A stretch of DNA of 6,846 nt from CAYOUV01 sp964407265 (GCA_964407265.1 CAYOUV010000104.1:1-6846); one strand, 5' to 3'. Numbered from the stretch's first letter, positions 1 to 6,649 are shown. Notes: a model not told the origin generated them from the sequence alone. Made by a program: numbers and translations.

Positions 1-644
1 GCGTGGATGGGGACTTCGACCAGACGCAGTTGTTTTTCGCGGGCAAGGAACTGCATCTCCGACTCGACCGAAAAGCCCTCGGATTCGAAATCAAGGGCGT
101 TCAACGCCTGGCGGGAAAAGGAGCGGAAGCCGCTCTGGGAATCGGTGACGTTGAAACCGGAACTGAGATTGGTGACGGCGGTGAGGGCATGCTGCCCAAA
201 GATACGCCAACGGGGGATGCGGCTTTTCACTTGCAGGAAACGCGAGCCGATGACGATATCCGCTTCGCCGGCGAAGATCGGGGCGGTCATAGCCGGGATG
301 TCGCTGCAGGAGTGCTGGCTGTCGCCATCCAGGATGATGACCGCCAGGTGCTTATCCTTCATTACCTTCGTCTTCTGGCGGATGTAGAAGAACCCGGAGT
401 TCAAGGCGGAGGCTTTCCCTCGGTTGGCTTTATGCTGCACAAGTTCCGCCCCGGCCTCCCGGGCGATGCGGGCGGTATCATCCTTCGAGCCGTCGTCGAC
501 CACGATGACGGTCGCAGCGTACTGGCGCGCCTGGATGACCAGGCTGCCGATGAAGCGTTCCTCGTTATAGGCGGGGATGAGGACCACCCTGTGGGTACGC
601 ATGGATTTTTCAGTTAGTGGAGACTTTGACTCTTGTGCGGCCAT
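1..644 (-). CDS. Family 2 glycosyltransferase, DPM1-like (3' end outside window)
   Basis: The visible part is 214 complete codons and is open at the window edge. It is a GT-A fold glycosyltransferase of the DPM1/polyprenyl-phosphate sugar transferase type, expected to transfer a sugar from a nucleotide sugar to a lipid carrier or glycan at the cytoplasmic membrane face. Motifs: VVLIPAYNEE at residues 20-29, the nucleotide-binding VVDDGS at 48-53 (D50, D51), NRGKASALNSG at 74-84, the metal-binding DGDSQH at 106-111 (D106, D108), IGSR at 132-135, DSQSGFR at 168-174, and VEVPI near the edge. The start at 644 is preferred over an in-frame ATG at 602 because AAGGAG lies 11 nt upstream; the first 15 residues are a polar tail before the domain. 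Any C-terminal membrane anchor would lie outside the window. The gene is divergent from the ABC genes. The family call is firm; donor and acceptor are unknown. Confidence 0.93.
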   Translation of the reverse strand, partial: MAAQESKSPLTEKSMRTHRVVLIPAYNEERFIGSLVIQARQYAATVIVVDDGSKDDTARIAREAGAELVQHKANRGKASALNSGFFYIRQKTKVMKDKHLAVIILDGDSQHSCSDIPAMTAPIFAGEADIVIGSRFLQVKSRIPRWRIFGQHALTAVTNLSSGFNVTDSQSGFRSFSRQALNALDFESEGFSVESEMQFLAREKQLRLVEVPIH

Positions 645-655
645 GAGAATATCTG

Positions 656-661
656 CTCCTT
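656..661 (-). promoter_or_regulatory. Ribosome binding site of the GT2 gene
   Basis: On the minus strand this reads AAGGAG, 11 nt before the ATG at 644-642. It decides the start, since the internal ATG at 602-600 has no such element. Confidence 0.7.
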
Positions 662-675
662 GTAAGTCATTTTCC

Positions 676-681
676 ATTTTA
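676..681 (-). promoter_or_regulatory. Possible -10 box for the GT2 gene
   Basis: On the minus strand this reads TAAAAT (5/6 to TATAAT) in an A+T-rich stretch about 30 nt upstream of the start codon, giving a short leader that contains the AAGGAG. No -35 is found at 16-18 nt; the nearest candidate, TTGTAA at 704-709, is 22 nt away. The call is therefore weak. Confidence 0.28.
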
Positions 682-764
682 CCCAATAAAAAGAGAATTA
701 CCGTTACAAATGCATGATGGCAGACTGCGAGGGTGTAAAGATTGCATTTTCCTGGTTCTTATAG

Positions 765-953
765 GTGGTCGAGGTCAACTATCAGGGTAACGTCGTCTTA
801 CGCGATTCACCCCTCTCATCCATATTTCTGACGCGCCTGCTGGCTTTCTTGGCGGAAGTAGCTCTGATCTACCAGCTCGCTACCTTGCTGCGTCTGCTGA
901 ACGCGGGCCGCCTCAGCTGGGTGGATGGACTATCATGGGGCATGACGATATAA
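765..953 (+). pseudogene. Remnant of an uncharacterised multi-pass membrane protein
   Basis: A 62-codon open stretch begins with GTG directly after an in-frame TAG (762-764) and has no ribosome binding site. The peptide contains RDSPLSSIFLTRLLAF, then a hydrophobic helix with a buried glutamate (LAEVALIYQLATLL), then a short polar link ending VDGLSWGM. It looks like an internal piece of a multi-pass membrane protein: the LSS..xTRLLAxxAEvaxxyQ pattern resembles an unnamed bacterial family I recall only loosely. Both ends are abrupt and the reading frame ends inside the -10 box of the next remnant's promoter. G+C and codon choice fit the host-like part of the window. A short functional membrane peptide cannot be excluded, but the missing start signal argues against it. 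Confidence 0.45.
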
Positions 954-954
954 T
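926..954 (+). promoter_or_regulatory. Sigma70-like promoter ahead of the ABC operon
   Basis: TGGACT (926-931, 4/6 to TTGACA) and a perfect TATAAT (949-954) are separated by exactly 17 nt. Initiation would be expected close to 961, which is also the first base of the ATG of the MalT/LuxR remnant, so that ORF would be read from a nearly leaderless transcript. No better promoter is visible before the exporter genes, so this is the best candidate to drive them. The -35 box lies inside the end of the membrane-protein remnant. Confidence 0.55.
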
Positions 955-960
955 CCATTC

Positions 961-1086
961 ATGCCCGAAGGCCTACTCAAAACTAAACTCTTTGCCCCGC
1001 CGCTGCCTCTCAACCAGGTGCCGCGTACTTCCTTGCTGGAGAACGTCGACTGTGCCATGGAATCGCTGAAGAAAATACTCCTGTAA
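961..1086 (+). pseudogene. N-terminal remnant of a MalT/LuxR-type STAND regulator (41 codons)
   Basis: ATG to TAA encodes 41 residues. The first 27 or so (LLKTKLFAPPLPLNQVPR followed by TSLLE) match the characteristic opening of large MalT-like LuxR regulators, usually LLxTKLxxPPxxxxxVxRxxLxxRL, which lies just before the NTPase P-loop. Full-length members are about 800-1000 residues; here the frame stops before any Walker A motif and nothing of the NTPase, TPR or HTH parts follows. The last 14 residues drift from the family and end in SLKKILL. A promoter sits immediately upstream and the stop is only 26 nt before the ABC gene start. What I see is a truncated N-terminus. Whether it is only a scar or is now translated as a short leader upstream of the exporter is open. 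It has no recognisable ribosome binding site. Confidence 0.6.
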
Positions 1087-1112
1087 CCCGACTCACTGCC
1101 AATTAAATCCAA

Positions 1113-2867
1113 ATGCCACACATCCGCAAACTTCTCTCCTTCGTCAAACCCTACTGGAAGCGCAGCCTGCTGGCGCTGTTCCTGCTGACCACGGTGGTGC
1201 TGATGGACCTGGCTATTCCGCGCCTGATCGAACGCATCATCGACCAGGGCATCACCCCCAGGGACATGGGAGTGGTGGTCGGCACCACGGCCTGGATGCT
1301 GGGCATCTCGCTGCTGCAGACCCTCTTTGCGGTCGGCAACAATATCCTGTCGGTGCAAGTCGGCGAGGGCGTTGGGCGCGACATGCGTGAAGCACTCTTC
1401 GTCAAGATCCAGTCCTTTTCCTTTGGAAACCTGGACCGGCACAACACCGGACAGTTGATGGTGCGCATGTCGAGCGACACCAGCGTTTTTCAGCGGCTGG
1501 TACAGATCTCGCTGCGGATCGGCACGCGCGCCCCGCTCTTGATGGTCGGCAGCCTGATCCTGATGTTCAACACCGACACCCATCTGGCGCTGATGATGCT
1601 GCCGGTGCTGCTGGTGACCGCACTCGTGATTGTTTTCTTCGTCTCTAAAATGGAACCGCTCTTCCGCAGCGTGCAGCAAAAATTGGACTGGCTTAATACC
1701 GTCCTGCAGGAGAACATCGCCGGGGTGCGGGTGGTCAAGGCCTTTGTGCGCGCGGAGCGCGAGGCGGAGCGCTTCGCAGAATCCAATGAAGCCTACACCC
1801 AGCACTCGATCCGGGTGATGGAATTCATGTCGACCCTTTCTCCGATCATGACCATCCTGGTCGACGTCGGGATTGTGACGGTCATCTGGGCCGGCGGGAT
1901 GCAGTCCATCCGCGGGGGGGTGACGGTCGGGCAAATCGTTGCCTTTATCAATTACCTGCAAACCACGCTGGGGCCGCTGACCATCATGGTCATGCTGGCC
2001 AATGTGCTGGCGGCCGGCAGCGCCTCGGCCGAACGCATCAACCAGGTGCTGGAGACCACGCCCGAGGTCCAGGATGCACCGCATCCGCTGCAGCTGCCGG
2101 AACGAACTGAACCACGCATCGTCTTCGAGCAGGTCAGCTTCCACTACAACGGTGCCAGCGACCGGCCGGTACTGCAAGGCGTCGACCTGGTGGCTGAACC
2201 AGGCCAGACCATCGCCATCCTGGGTGCGACCGGCTCGGGCAAGTCCTCGCTGATCAACCTGATCCCGCGCTTCTACGACGTCTCGGCCGGACGGGTGCTG
2301 CTGAACGGGGTCGATATCCGCCAGGTCCCGCAGGACGAACTGTTGGCCCAGGTCGGCATCGTGCCGCAGGAGACAGTCCTGTTCTCGGGTACGGTGCGCG
2401 ACAATATTCGCTACGGCCGCCCGGAGGCCAGCGACGAGGAAGTGGTAGCCGCAGCCAAAGCGGCCCAGGCGCACAAATTTATCCTCAAGCTGCCGGACGG
2501 ATACGACACCCACATCGAGGAACGCGGCGTCAACCTGTCTGGCGGACAGAAGCAGCGCATTGCCATTGCCCGTGCCCTGCTGGTGCGCCCGGCGATCCTG
2601 ATCCTGGACGACAGCACCAGTTCGGTAGACGTGGCGACCGAGACCAAAATCCAGGAAGCCTTGAAGGTGTACATGCACGGCCGGACCAGCTTCGTGGTGG
2701 CGCAGCGCATCAGCACCGTGCTCAAAGCCGACAAGATCCTGGTCATCGACCAGGGCCGCATCGCCGCTGAAGGAACCCACAGCCAATTGATGCAGTCCAG
2801 CCCGATCTACCAGGAAATCTACGCCTCGCAGCTGGGCGACGGGCTCAAACTGGACGAGGTGCGCTAG
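1113..2867 (+). CDS. ABC exporter subunit 1, degenerate ATPase site (BmrC/TM287-like)
   Basis: 584 residues, a normal length for a half-transporter (B. subtilis BmrC/YheI is similar). The membrane domain spans about 15-300 with six hydrophobic helices (roughly 17-36, 55-78, 138-155, 157-178, 241-262, 270-300). The nucleotide-binding domain spans about 335-575: A-loop Y345, Walker A GATGSGKS 371-378, Q-loop Q419, signature LSGGQ 475-479, Walker B ILILDD 495-500, D-loop SSVD 503-506. Two catalytic positions are altered: the Walker B glutamate is D500 and the switch histidine is Q531 (VVAQRIS). This is known of the non-catalytic half of heterodimeric exporters. The partner is the next gene, which abuts it. 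Substrate is unknown; drugs or lipids are typical. The ATG at 1113 has no clear Shine-Dalgarno, so initiation may depend on the short ORF ending 26 nt upstream. Confidence 0.93.
   Translation: MPHIRKLLSFVKPYWKRSLLALFLLTTVVLMDLAIPRLIERIIDQGITPRDMGVVVGTTAWMLGISLLQTLFAVGNNILSVQVGEGVGRDMREALFVKIQSFSFGNLDRHNTGQLMVRMSSDTSVFQRLVQISLRIGTRAPLLMVGSLILMFNTDTHLALMMLPVLLVTALVIVFFVSKMEPLFRSVQQKLDWLNTVLQENIAGVRVVKAFVRAEREAERFAESNEAYTQHSIRVMEFMSTLSPIMTILVDVGIVTVIWAGGMQSIRGGVTVGQIVAFINYLQTTLGPLTIMVMLANVLAAGSASAERINQVLETTPEVQDAPHPLQLPERTEPRIVFEQVSFHYNGASDRPVLQGVDLVAEPGQTIAILGATGSGKSSLINLIPRFYDVSAGRVLLNGVDIRQVPQDELLAQVGIVPQETVLFSGTVRDNIRYGRPEASDEEVVAAAKAAQAHKFILKLPDGYDTHIEERGVNLSGGQKQRIAIARALLVRPAILILDDSTSSVDVATETKIQEALKVYMHGRTSFVVAQRISTVLKADKILVIDQGRIAAEGTHSQLMQSSPIYQEIYASQLGDGLKLDEVR
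2856..2860 (+). promoter_or_regulatory. Ribosome binding site of the second ABC gene
   Basis: GAGGT lies inside the last codons of the first ABC gene, 7 nt before GTG 2868. It supports the GTG start over the ATG at 2913-2915. Confidence 0.55.
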
Positions 2868-4706
2868 GTGGCCGACCAATCCAAAGCTTCCCCGCAGGAT
2901 AATCTCAAGACTATGCGCACCGCAATGGGACGCGGTCCCATGCGGCCCGGTACGATCGAAAAGGCCCGTGACCCACGCCGGGCGCTGCTGCGGCTGGCGC
3001 TCTACCTGCGCTCCTACCAGGTTCCGCTGATCCTGGTCCTGGTCTTTGTGCTGATCTACACCGTGTTGGGACTGTTCGAGCCGTACCTGATCGGGGTAGC
3101 CATCGACCGCTTCATTTCCAGCAGACAGGCCCAGGGTTTGGTGCGCATCGCGCTGATCCTGCTGTTGGTCTATCTGCTGGACAACGGCTTCAAAGCCCTC
3201 TCGAGCTGGATCATGGCGCGCATCTCGCAGGACGCGCTCAAACAGGTACGCCGCGACCTGTTCGGGCACCTGCAAAGCCTGTCGATCCAGTTCTTCGACC
3301 AGCACACGGCCGGGGAGTTAATGAGCCGCCTGACCAACGACATCGACGCCATCAACCAGACCGTCTCCCAAAATATCGTCTCGCTGGCGGCCAGCACGCT
3401 CTCGATGATCGGCATCCTGATCGCCATGTTCGTGCTGAACGCCTGGTTGGCACTGGCGTCCCTGATCGTGGTGCCGATCATGGTATGGTTCGCAGATTTT
3501 GTGGCGCGCTATACCCGCAAGGGCTTTCGTAACCTGCAGCTACAACTGGGCGGGCTCAACAGCGTCATGGAGGAGGCCATCAGCGGGCAACGCGTGGTCA
3601 AGGCTTTCCGGCGCAGCGATTCGGCTATCACGGAATTCCGCCGCCACAACCAGCTGGTCTACCAGGCCGGAATCTACGCCAACAGCTACGCCCTGCTGCT
3701 GATGCCGCTGACCAACGTGCTGGGCAATCTGTTCGTGATTGTGCTGGTCGGGTTGGGCGGCTACCTGGCGCTGCAGGGACTGGCCACCATCGGCATCATC
3801 GCCACCTTCATCGCCTACGGGCGCAACTTCATCCAGCCGCTGCGCCAACTGGCCAACATGTACAACTCGATCCAGGCCGCGCTGGCCGGGGCAGAACGCG
3901 TCTTCGAGATCATCGACACGCCGATGGAAATCGACGAAGCACCGGACGCTGTCCCGCTCGAGCGCGTGCGCGGCGAGGTGCGCTTCGAAGAGGTGCGCTT
4001 CGGCTACCTGCCGGATACGCCGGTCATCAAGGGAATGTCACTGCAGGCCAAAGCCGGGCAAACCGTGGCGCTGGTCGGGCCGACCGGGGCGGGCAAGACC
4101 ACCCTGATCAACCTGCTGATGCGCTTCTACGAAGTGGACGGCGGGCGTATCACCATCGACGGGCACGACCTGCGCCAGCTCAAGAAGGCTGACCTGCGCC
4201 GCCAGTTGGGACTGGTGCTGCAGGATACCTTCCTGTTCTCCGATACGGTCATGGAGAACATCCGTTACGGGCGGCTGGAGGCCACGGACGAAGAGGTGAT
4301 GCGGGCCGCGCAGCTGGCCGGCGCGGACAGCTTCATCCGCCAGCTGCCGCAGGGCTACCAGACCAAACTATCGGAACGGGCCAGCAACCTGAGCCAGGGA
4401 CAGCGCCAGATGCTCTCGATCGCCCGCGCCGTCCTGGCCGACCCCGGCATCCTGATCCTGGACGAGGCCACCAGCAGCGTCGACACGCGCACCGAGGCCC
4501 ACATCCAGGCTGCGCTGCTGCGCCTGATGCAGGGCCGCACCAGTTTCGTCATCGCCCATCGCCTGAGCACCATTCGCGACGCGGACCAGGTAATCGTCGT
4601 CAACGACGGCCAGATCGTCGAGCAGGGCAGCCACCAGGCGCTGCTGGATGCCAAAGGTTTCTATTACGATCTATATGTCAGCCAGTTCAAGGGGATTGCG
4701 ATTTAG
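2868..4706 (+). CDS. ABC exporter subunit 2, catalytic half (BmrD/TM288-like)
   Basis: 612 residues. A polar, arginine-rich cytoplasmic tail of about 45 residues precedes a six-helix membrane domain (about 50-335), followed by an ATPase domain: A-loop Y380, Walker A GPTGAGKT 404-411, Q-loop Q452, Walker B with LDE at 531-533 (catalytic E533), D-loop SSVD 536-539, switch H564 in VIAHRLS. The signature is LSQGQ (508-512) instead of LSGGQ. In the sandwich dimer this altered signature faces the altered Walker B/H-loop of subunit 1, giving one silent and one active ATP site, as known for BmrCD and TM287/288. The GTG start follows the TAG of subunit 1 with no gap and has a GAGGT at 7 nt, so translation is probably coupled and the two are made in equal amount. 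The product is a membrane exporter; its substrate cannot be read from the sequence. Starting at the ATG at 2913 would remove 15 residues of the tail without touching a domain. Confidence 0.93.
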   Translation: MADQSKASPQDNLKTMRTAMGRGPMRPGTIEKARDPRRALLRLALYLRSYQVPLILVLVFVLIYTVLGLFEPYLIGVAIDRFISSRQAQGLVRIALILLLVYLLDNGFKALSSWIMARISQDALKQVRRDLFGHLQSLSIQFFDQHTAGELMSRLTNDIDAINQTVSQNIVSLAASTLSMIGILIAMFVLNAWLALASLIVVPIMVWFADFVARYTRKGFRNLQLQLGGLNSVMEEAISGQRVVKAFRRSDSAITEFRRHNQLVYQAGIYANSYALLLMPLTNVLGNLFVIVLVGLGGYLALQGLATIGIIATFIAYGRNFIQPLRQLANMYNSIQAALAGAERVFEIIDTPMEIDEAPDAVPLERVRGEVRFEEVRFGYLPDTPVIKGMSLQAKAGQTVALVGPTGAGKTTLINLLMRFYEVDGGRITIDGHDLRQLKKADLRRQLGLVLQDTFLFSDTVMENIRYGRLEATDEEVMRAAQLAGADSFIRQLPQGYQTKLSERASNLSQGQRQMLSIARAVLADPGILILDEATSSVDTRTEAHIQAALLRLMQGRTSFVIAHRLSTIRDADQVIVVNDGQIVEQGSHQALLDAKGFYYDLYVSQFKGIAI

Positions 4707-4710
4707 AACA

Positions 4711-4724
4711 AAGCCTCGCGGCTT
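4711..4724 (+). terminator. Small hairpin after the ABC operon, possible weak terminator
   Basis: AAGCC and GGCTT pair around a 4-nt TCGC loop, 4 nt after the TAG of the second ABC gene. No T-tract follows, so it is not a classical intrinsic terminator. It is the only stem close to the operon end. Confidence 0.22.
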
Positions 4725-4768
4725 GCGGAATCGTCTCATCAGGGTATCGCGAGTACGGAGTGCGCTAA

Positions 4769-4775
4769 GTTGGGC
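4769..4775 (-). repeat. Isolated attC R-box-like heptamer after the PAP2-like gene
   Basis: On the minus strand this reads GCCCAAC (fits RYYYAAC), 27 nt past the stop of the PAP2-like gene, where the attC of a gene cassette would begin. No matching GTTRRRY and no clear inner stem follow before the end of the ABC gene. It may be half of a decayed site or chance, since the pattern is expected about once per 1,000 bases. Confidence 0.2.
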
Positions 4776-4802
4776 GGGTTCTCTTGGAATTACACTGTGA
4801 GA

Positions 4803-5384
4803 CTAGAACCACTTCCCTACCCAGCCAAATATCAAGATGGTAACCAATGCGCCTGCTATTGCCCCAGCCACTAACTGAGCAGGCTCATGTTTTCGACGAT
4901 GTAGACGTGCCCAGGCTACCAGAGGCAGACTCAAAAAAGCCCATACTGCAGGTGCCCCAAAGACGTATAGCAATGCGGTCGAGAAGCCACCCACCCCAGC
5001 CATGTGCAAACTGATCTTCCAGAAACTAGAGATAGTTAACATGGTGATTGCTAGAAAAAAGTAGGTTAAAACGATTACGCTCAACAGGTGCGGTCCATGT
5101 AGGACGCGAAGAATCAAGAGTGCGAGTACATCACTACTCAGACTAATCAAAATAAAACGCGGACGTTCGGAGCGCTCGGTCATTTCCATGTCGCTGACCC
5201 AACCGCGTTTGATACCAATCACCAAATAGGCTAAGGGTATACCCGTCACGATGATAAGTATAAGGATTGCCCAGCCTAAGCCAGACATATCAGACTCAAT
5301 CCAGCCGAAAGCCAGAAAGATCGGGATGGAGAGTACAGAACTGTCAAATAGAATGGATATCCAACGCGCCAGTCGATCTCTCAT
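4803..5384 (-). CDS. PAP2-like multi-pass membrane protein with altered phosphatase motifs
   Basis: 193 residues, five to seven hydrophobic segments (about 14-32, 36-58, 78-97, 100-120, 129-158, 170-190), so an integral membrane protein. Short motifs follow the PAP2 (phosphatidic acid phosphatase type 2) order: an RP pair at 74-75 after a charged stretch, H127 in KISLH where PSGH is expected, and R160 with H166 spaced as in SRxxxxxHxxxD. Three positions differ: the motif 1 lysine is E67, PSGH is reduced to SLH, and the motif 3 aspartate is Q170. A lipid phosphatase role is thus possible but activity is doubtful. I start at 5384 because AAGGAG lies 10 nt upstream; a longer frame to a TTG at 5492 would read through the attC-like repeat and add 36 residues with no membrane-protein character. 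It is A+T-richer than the ABC genes (42% G+C in 5041-5100) and convergent with them, consistent with acquisition. Confidence 0.72.
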   Translation of the reverse strand: MRDRLARWISILFDSSVLSIPIFLAFGWIESDMSGLGWAILILIIVTGIPLAYLVIGIKRGWVSDMEMTERSERPRFILISLSSDVLALLILRVLHGPHLLSVIVLTYFFLAITMLTISSFWKISLHMAGVGGFSTALLYVFGAPAVWAFLSLPLVAWARLHRRKHEPAQLVAGAIAGALVTILIFGWVGKWF

Positions 5385-5394
5385 AAAATAATAT

Positions 5395-5400
5395 CTCCTT
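5395..5400 (-). promoter_or_regulatory. Ribosome binding site of the PAP2-like gene
   Basis: On the minus strand this reads AAGGAG, 10 nt before the ATG at 5384-5382. It places the start downstream of the attC-like repeat and shortens the longest open frame by 36 codons. Confidence 0.65.
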
Positions 5401-5453
5401 GCATATCCTGAGAATCTTTCACAAAACAATCTGTTATTTCGTGTTGATTGTCC

Positions 5454-5505
5454 GCTCAACGCCTGCTTCACCTGCCGGTAGGTCAGGTGCAAGCCCTTGT
5501 TAGGC
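5454..5505 (-). mobile_element. attC-like recombination site (52 bp), candidate integron cassette end
   Basis: Read on the minus strand, the site opens with GCCTAAC (5505-5499, fits RYYYAAC) followed by AAG, and closes with GCGTTGAGC, whose GTTGAGC (5460-5454) fits GTTRRRY. Inside each outer box is a 4-nt unpaired spacer (5461-5464 and 5495-5498), then a 10-bp stem (5465-5474 with 5484-5494) interrupted by one bulged base at 5490, and a 9-nt loop (5475-5483). Outer boxes, unpaired spacers, inner boxes with an extrahelical base and a variable tip are the known structural marks of attC. At 52 bp it is slightly shorter than the usual lower limit near 57 bp. It lies 84 nt past the kinase stop and 69 nt before the PAP2-like start, between two same-strand genes. 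No integrase gene is in the window. A plain intergenic repeat of similar shape is the alternative. Confidence 0.5.
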
Positions 5506-5589
5506 GGCTCGTTGTTTATTTAAATGTAAAGCCCTTTATTTGCCTGTCTAAAATTAAGGAGCATTAGGTAAAATTTACAGGAATCAAAT

Positions 5590-6615
5590 TTAATCGTCAA
5601 GACTTTCAGCGATTCGTATCGCTTCCTGCACAAGCCCAGGTACATCCAGGCTTATCGGCAGCCGAGCACCTTCATATTGAATGACTTCACCAGAAACAAT
5701 ATTTCCGACGGCGAGCGCCTTGCGTACAGAGAGGCCCTTCTTTTTCGCCACGAGGAAAGCCGCGAGGAAAGCATCTCCAGCTCCGGTGGAATCTACCGCT
5801 TCAATCTCCTGTGTAGGCAGCAAAAACTCTTCATCACCGAATCGAGCAAAAGCACCATCTGCGTCCAGGGTAACAACCGCATCAATGGGAGTCTTAGCGA
5901 GTTCGATTCTTACTTCGTCAAGGGCTACCTCTGGTTCAAGGCCTACCAGCACGGCTGCTTGCTCAAGGTTTCCTACCACCATCTGAGCTTTTGGCGCAAA
6001 GGTATCGTAGAAAGTACGGTAGTCATCAACGATTTTAGTGCTTTCAAGGGTAAGCACAAATGGAACATCTGCCTCTTCTGCTGCTTGTGCACAACGCGAC
6101 ATTGCTGCTTCAGATTCTGGACCAAAAGAAAGCGCAGAACCATCAAGCAAAACTAGCTCTGAGCCCTGAACTGCTCCAATGTCAATTCGAGTAGGACTCA
6201 ACAGGGAGTTCGCACCATGAGTTAAGATGATAGTGCGCACGCCATCATCATCGACAAGATAAAAGTCATAACCCGTAACGGCTCCATCTTCAAGTTCGGA
6301 AAGGAACTCAAGCGAGTCTCTCTCACAATTTGAGACATAGGCTCTGCCGAAGGTGTCATCACCACCAATACCCATAATCCCACAGCTAACCCCAGCACGT
6401 GCTATAAGGTCAGCAGTGTTTGCAACTCCCCCACCGCCACGAGGGTCTGGAAGATTACCGCGATTATTTTTAAGTGCAAGGCGAATCTCTTCCATTCGAT
6501 CCACAGAAAGAATCGTAAAACTACCTGGAATAAGGCCAAGTTCGCGAAGCTCCGCATGGCTAGTGATAAGATTTATACCACCGGTAACGGCACAAAGCGC
6601 TACTACAGAAGTCAT
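5590..6615 (-). CDS. PfkB/ribokinase-family kinase, adenosine-kinase-like
   Basis: 341 residues, a usual length for the family, which phosphorylates a sugar or nucleoside hydroxyl with ATP in the cytoplasm. The glycine-rich signature GGGGVANTA is at 60-68, GIGGDDTFG at 82-90, the G/A-rich anion hole and catalytic base in DSTGAGDAF at 275-283 (D281 the base), and an ATP-site NxE-like segment around 216-218 (NLE). The N-terminal phrase ELGLIPGSFTI and the lid region with TGYDFYLVDDDGVRTI most resemble adenosine-kinase-type members, but the usual N-terminal substrate aspartate (GNxLxD) is not visible in AVTGGINLI, so the substrate is uncertain. The start is secure: ATG 6615 has GAGGAGG 7 nt upstream and an in-frame TAA lies just above that. 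A promoter is at 6650-6677. It is A+T-rich (40% G+C in 6001-6060), unlike the ABC genes. An attC-like site follows its stop. Confidence 0.88.
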   Translation of the reverse strand: MTSVVALCAVTGGINLITSHAELRELGLIPGSFTILSVDRMEEIRLALKNNRGNLPDPRGGGGVANTADLIARAGVSCGIMGIGGDDTFGRAYVSNCERDSLEFLSELEDGAVTGYDFYLVDDDGVRTIILTHGANSLLSPTRIDIGAVQGSELVLLDGSALSFGPESEAAMSRCAQAAEEADVPFVLTLESTKIVDDYRTFYDTFAPKAQMVVGNLEQAAVLVGLEPEVALDEVRIELAKTPIDAVVTLDADGAFARFGDEEFLLPTQEIEAVDSTGAGDAFLAAFLVAKKKGLSVRKALAVGNIVSGEVIQYEGARLPISLDVPGLVQEAIRIAESLDD

Positions 6616-6622
6616 TGAGAAT

Positions 6623-6629
6623 CCTCCTC
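6623..6629 (-). promoter_or_regulatory. Ribosome binding site of the kinase gene
   Basis: On the minus strand this reads GAGGAGG, 7 nt before the ATG at 6615. Together with the in-frame TAA directly upstream it fixes the start. Confidence 0.8.
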
Positions 6630-6649
6630 GAAGTTAAGCCATTCACAAA

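Noticed and set aside
3..617. Plus-strand open frame of 204 residues
   Set aside because: It is the antisense shadow of the GT2 gene, whose motifs read cleanly on the other strand.
933..3305. 790-residue open frame on the minus strand across both ABC genes
   Set aside because: It is antisense to two clear ABC genes with all motifs in place. Its product is rich in H, Q, D and R without domain character, the typical shadow of G+C-rich coding sequence.
4700..4768. Completion of an attC site from the heptamer at 4769-4775 towards the ABC gene
   Set aside because: No GTTRRRY partner (minus strand) is present; the nearest, GTTCTAA, does not fit, and no inner stem with matching arms was found.
5385..5492. 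N-terminal extension of the PAP2-like gene from a TTG at 5492
   Set aside because: It reads through the attC-like repeat, has no ribosome binding site, and the ATG at 5384 has AAGGAG at good spacing.
5506..5589. Rho-independent terminator after the kinase gene
   Set aside because: The stretch is A+T-rich with repeated AAAATT words, but these are direct rather than inverted and no stable stem followed by a T-run forms.
5677..6156. Plus-strand open frames opposite the kinase gene
   Set aside because: They are antisense to a complete PfkB-family gene with a strong start signal, and their products show no recognisable family.
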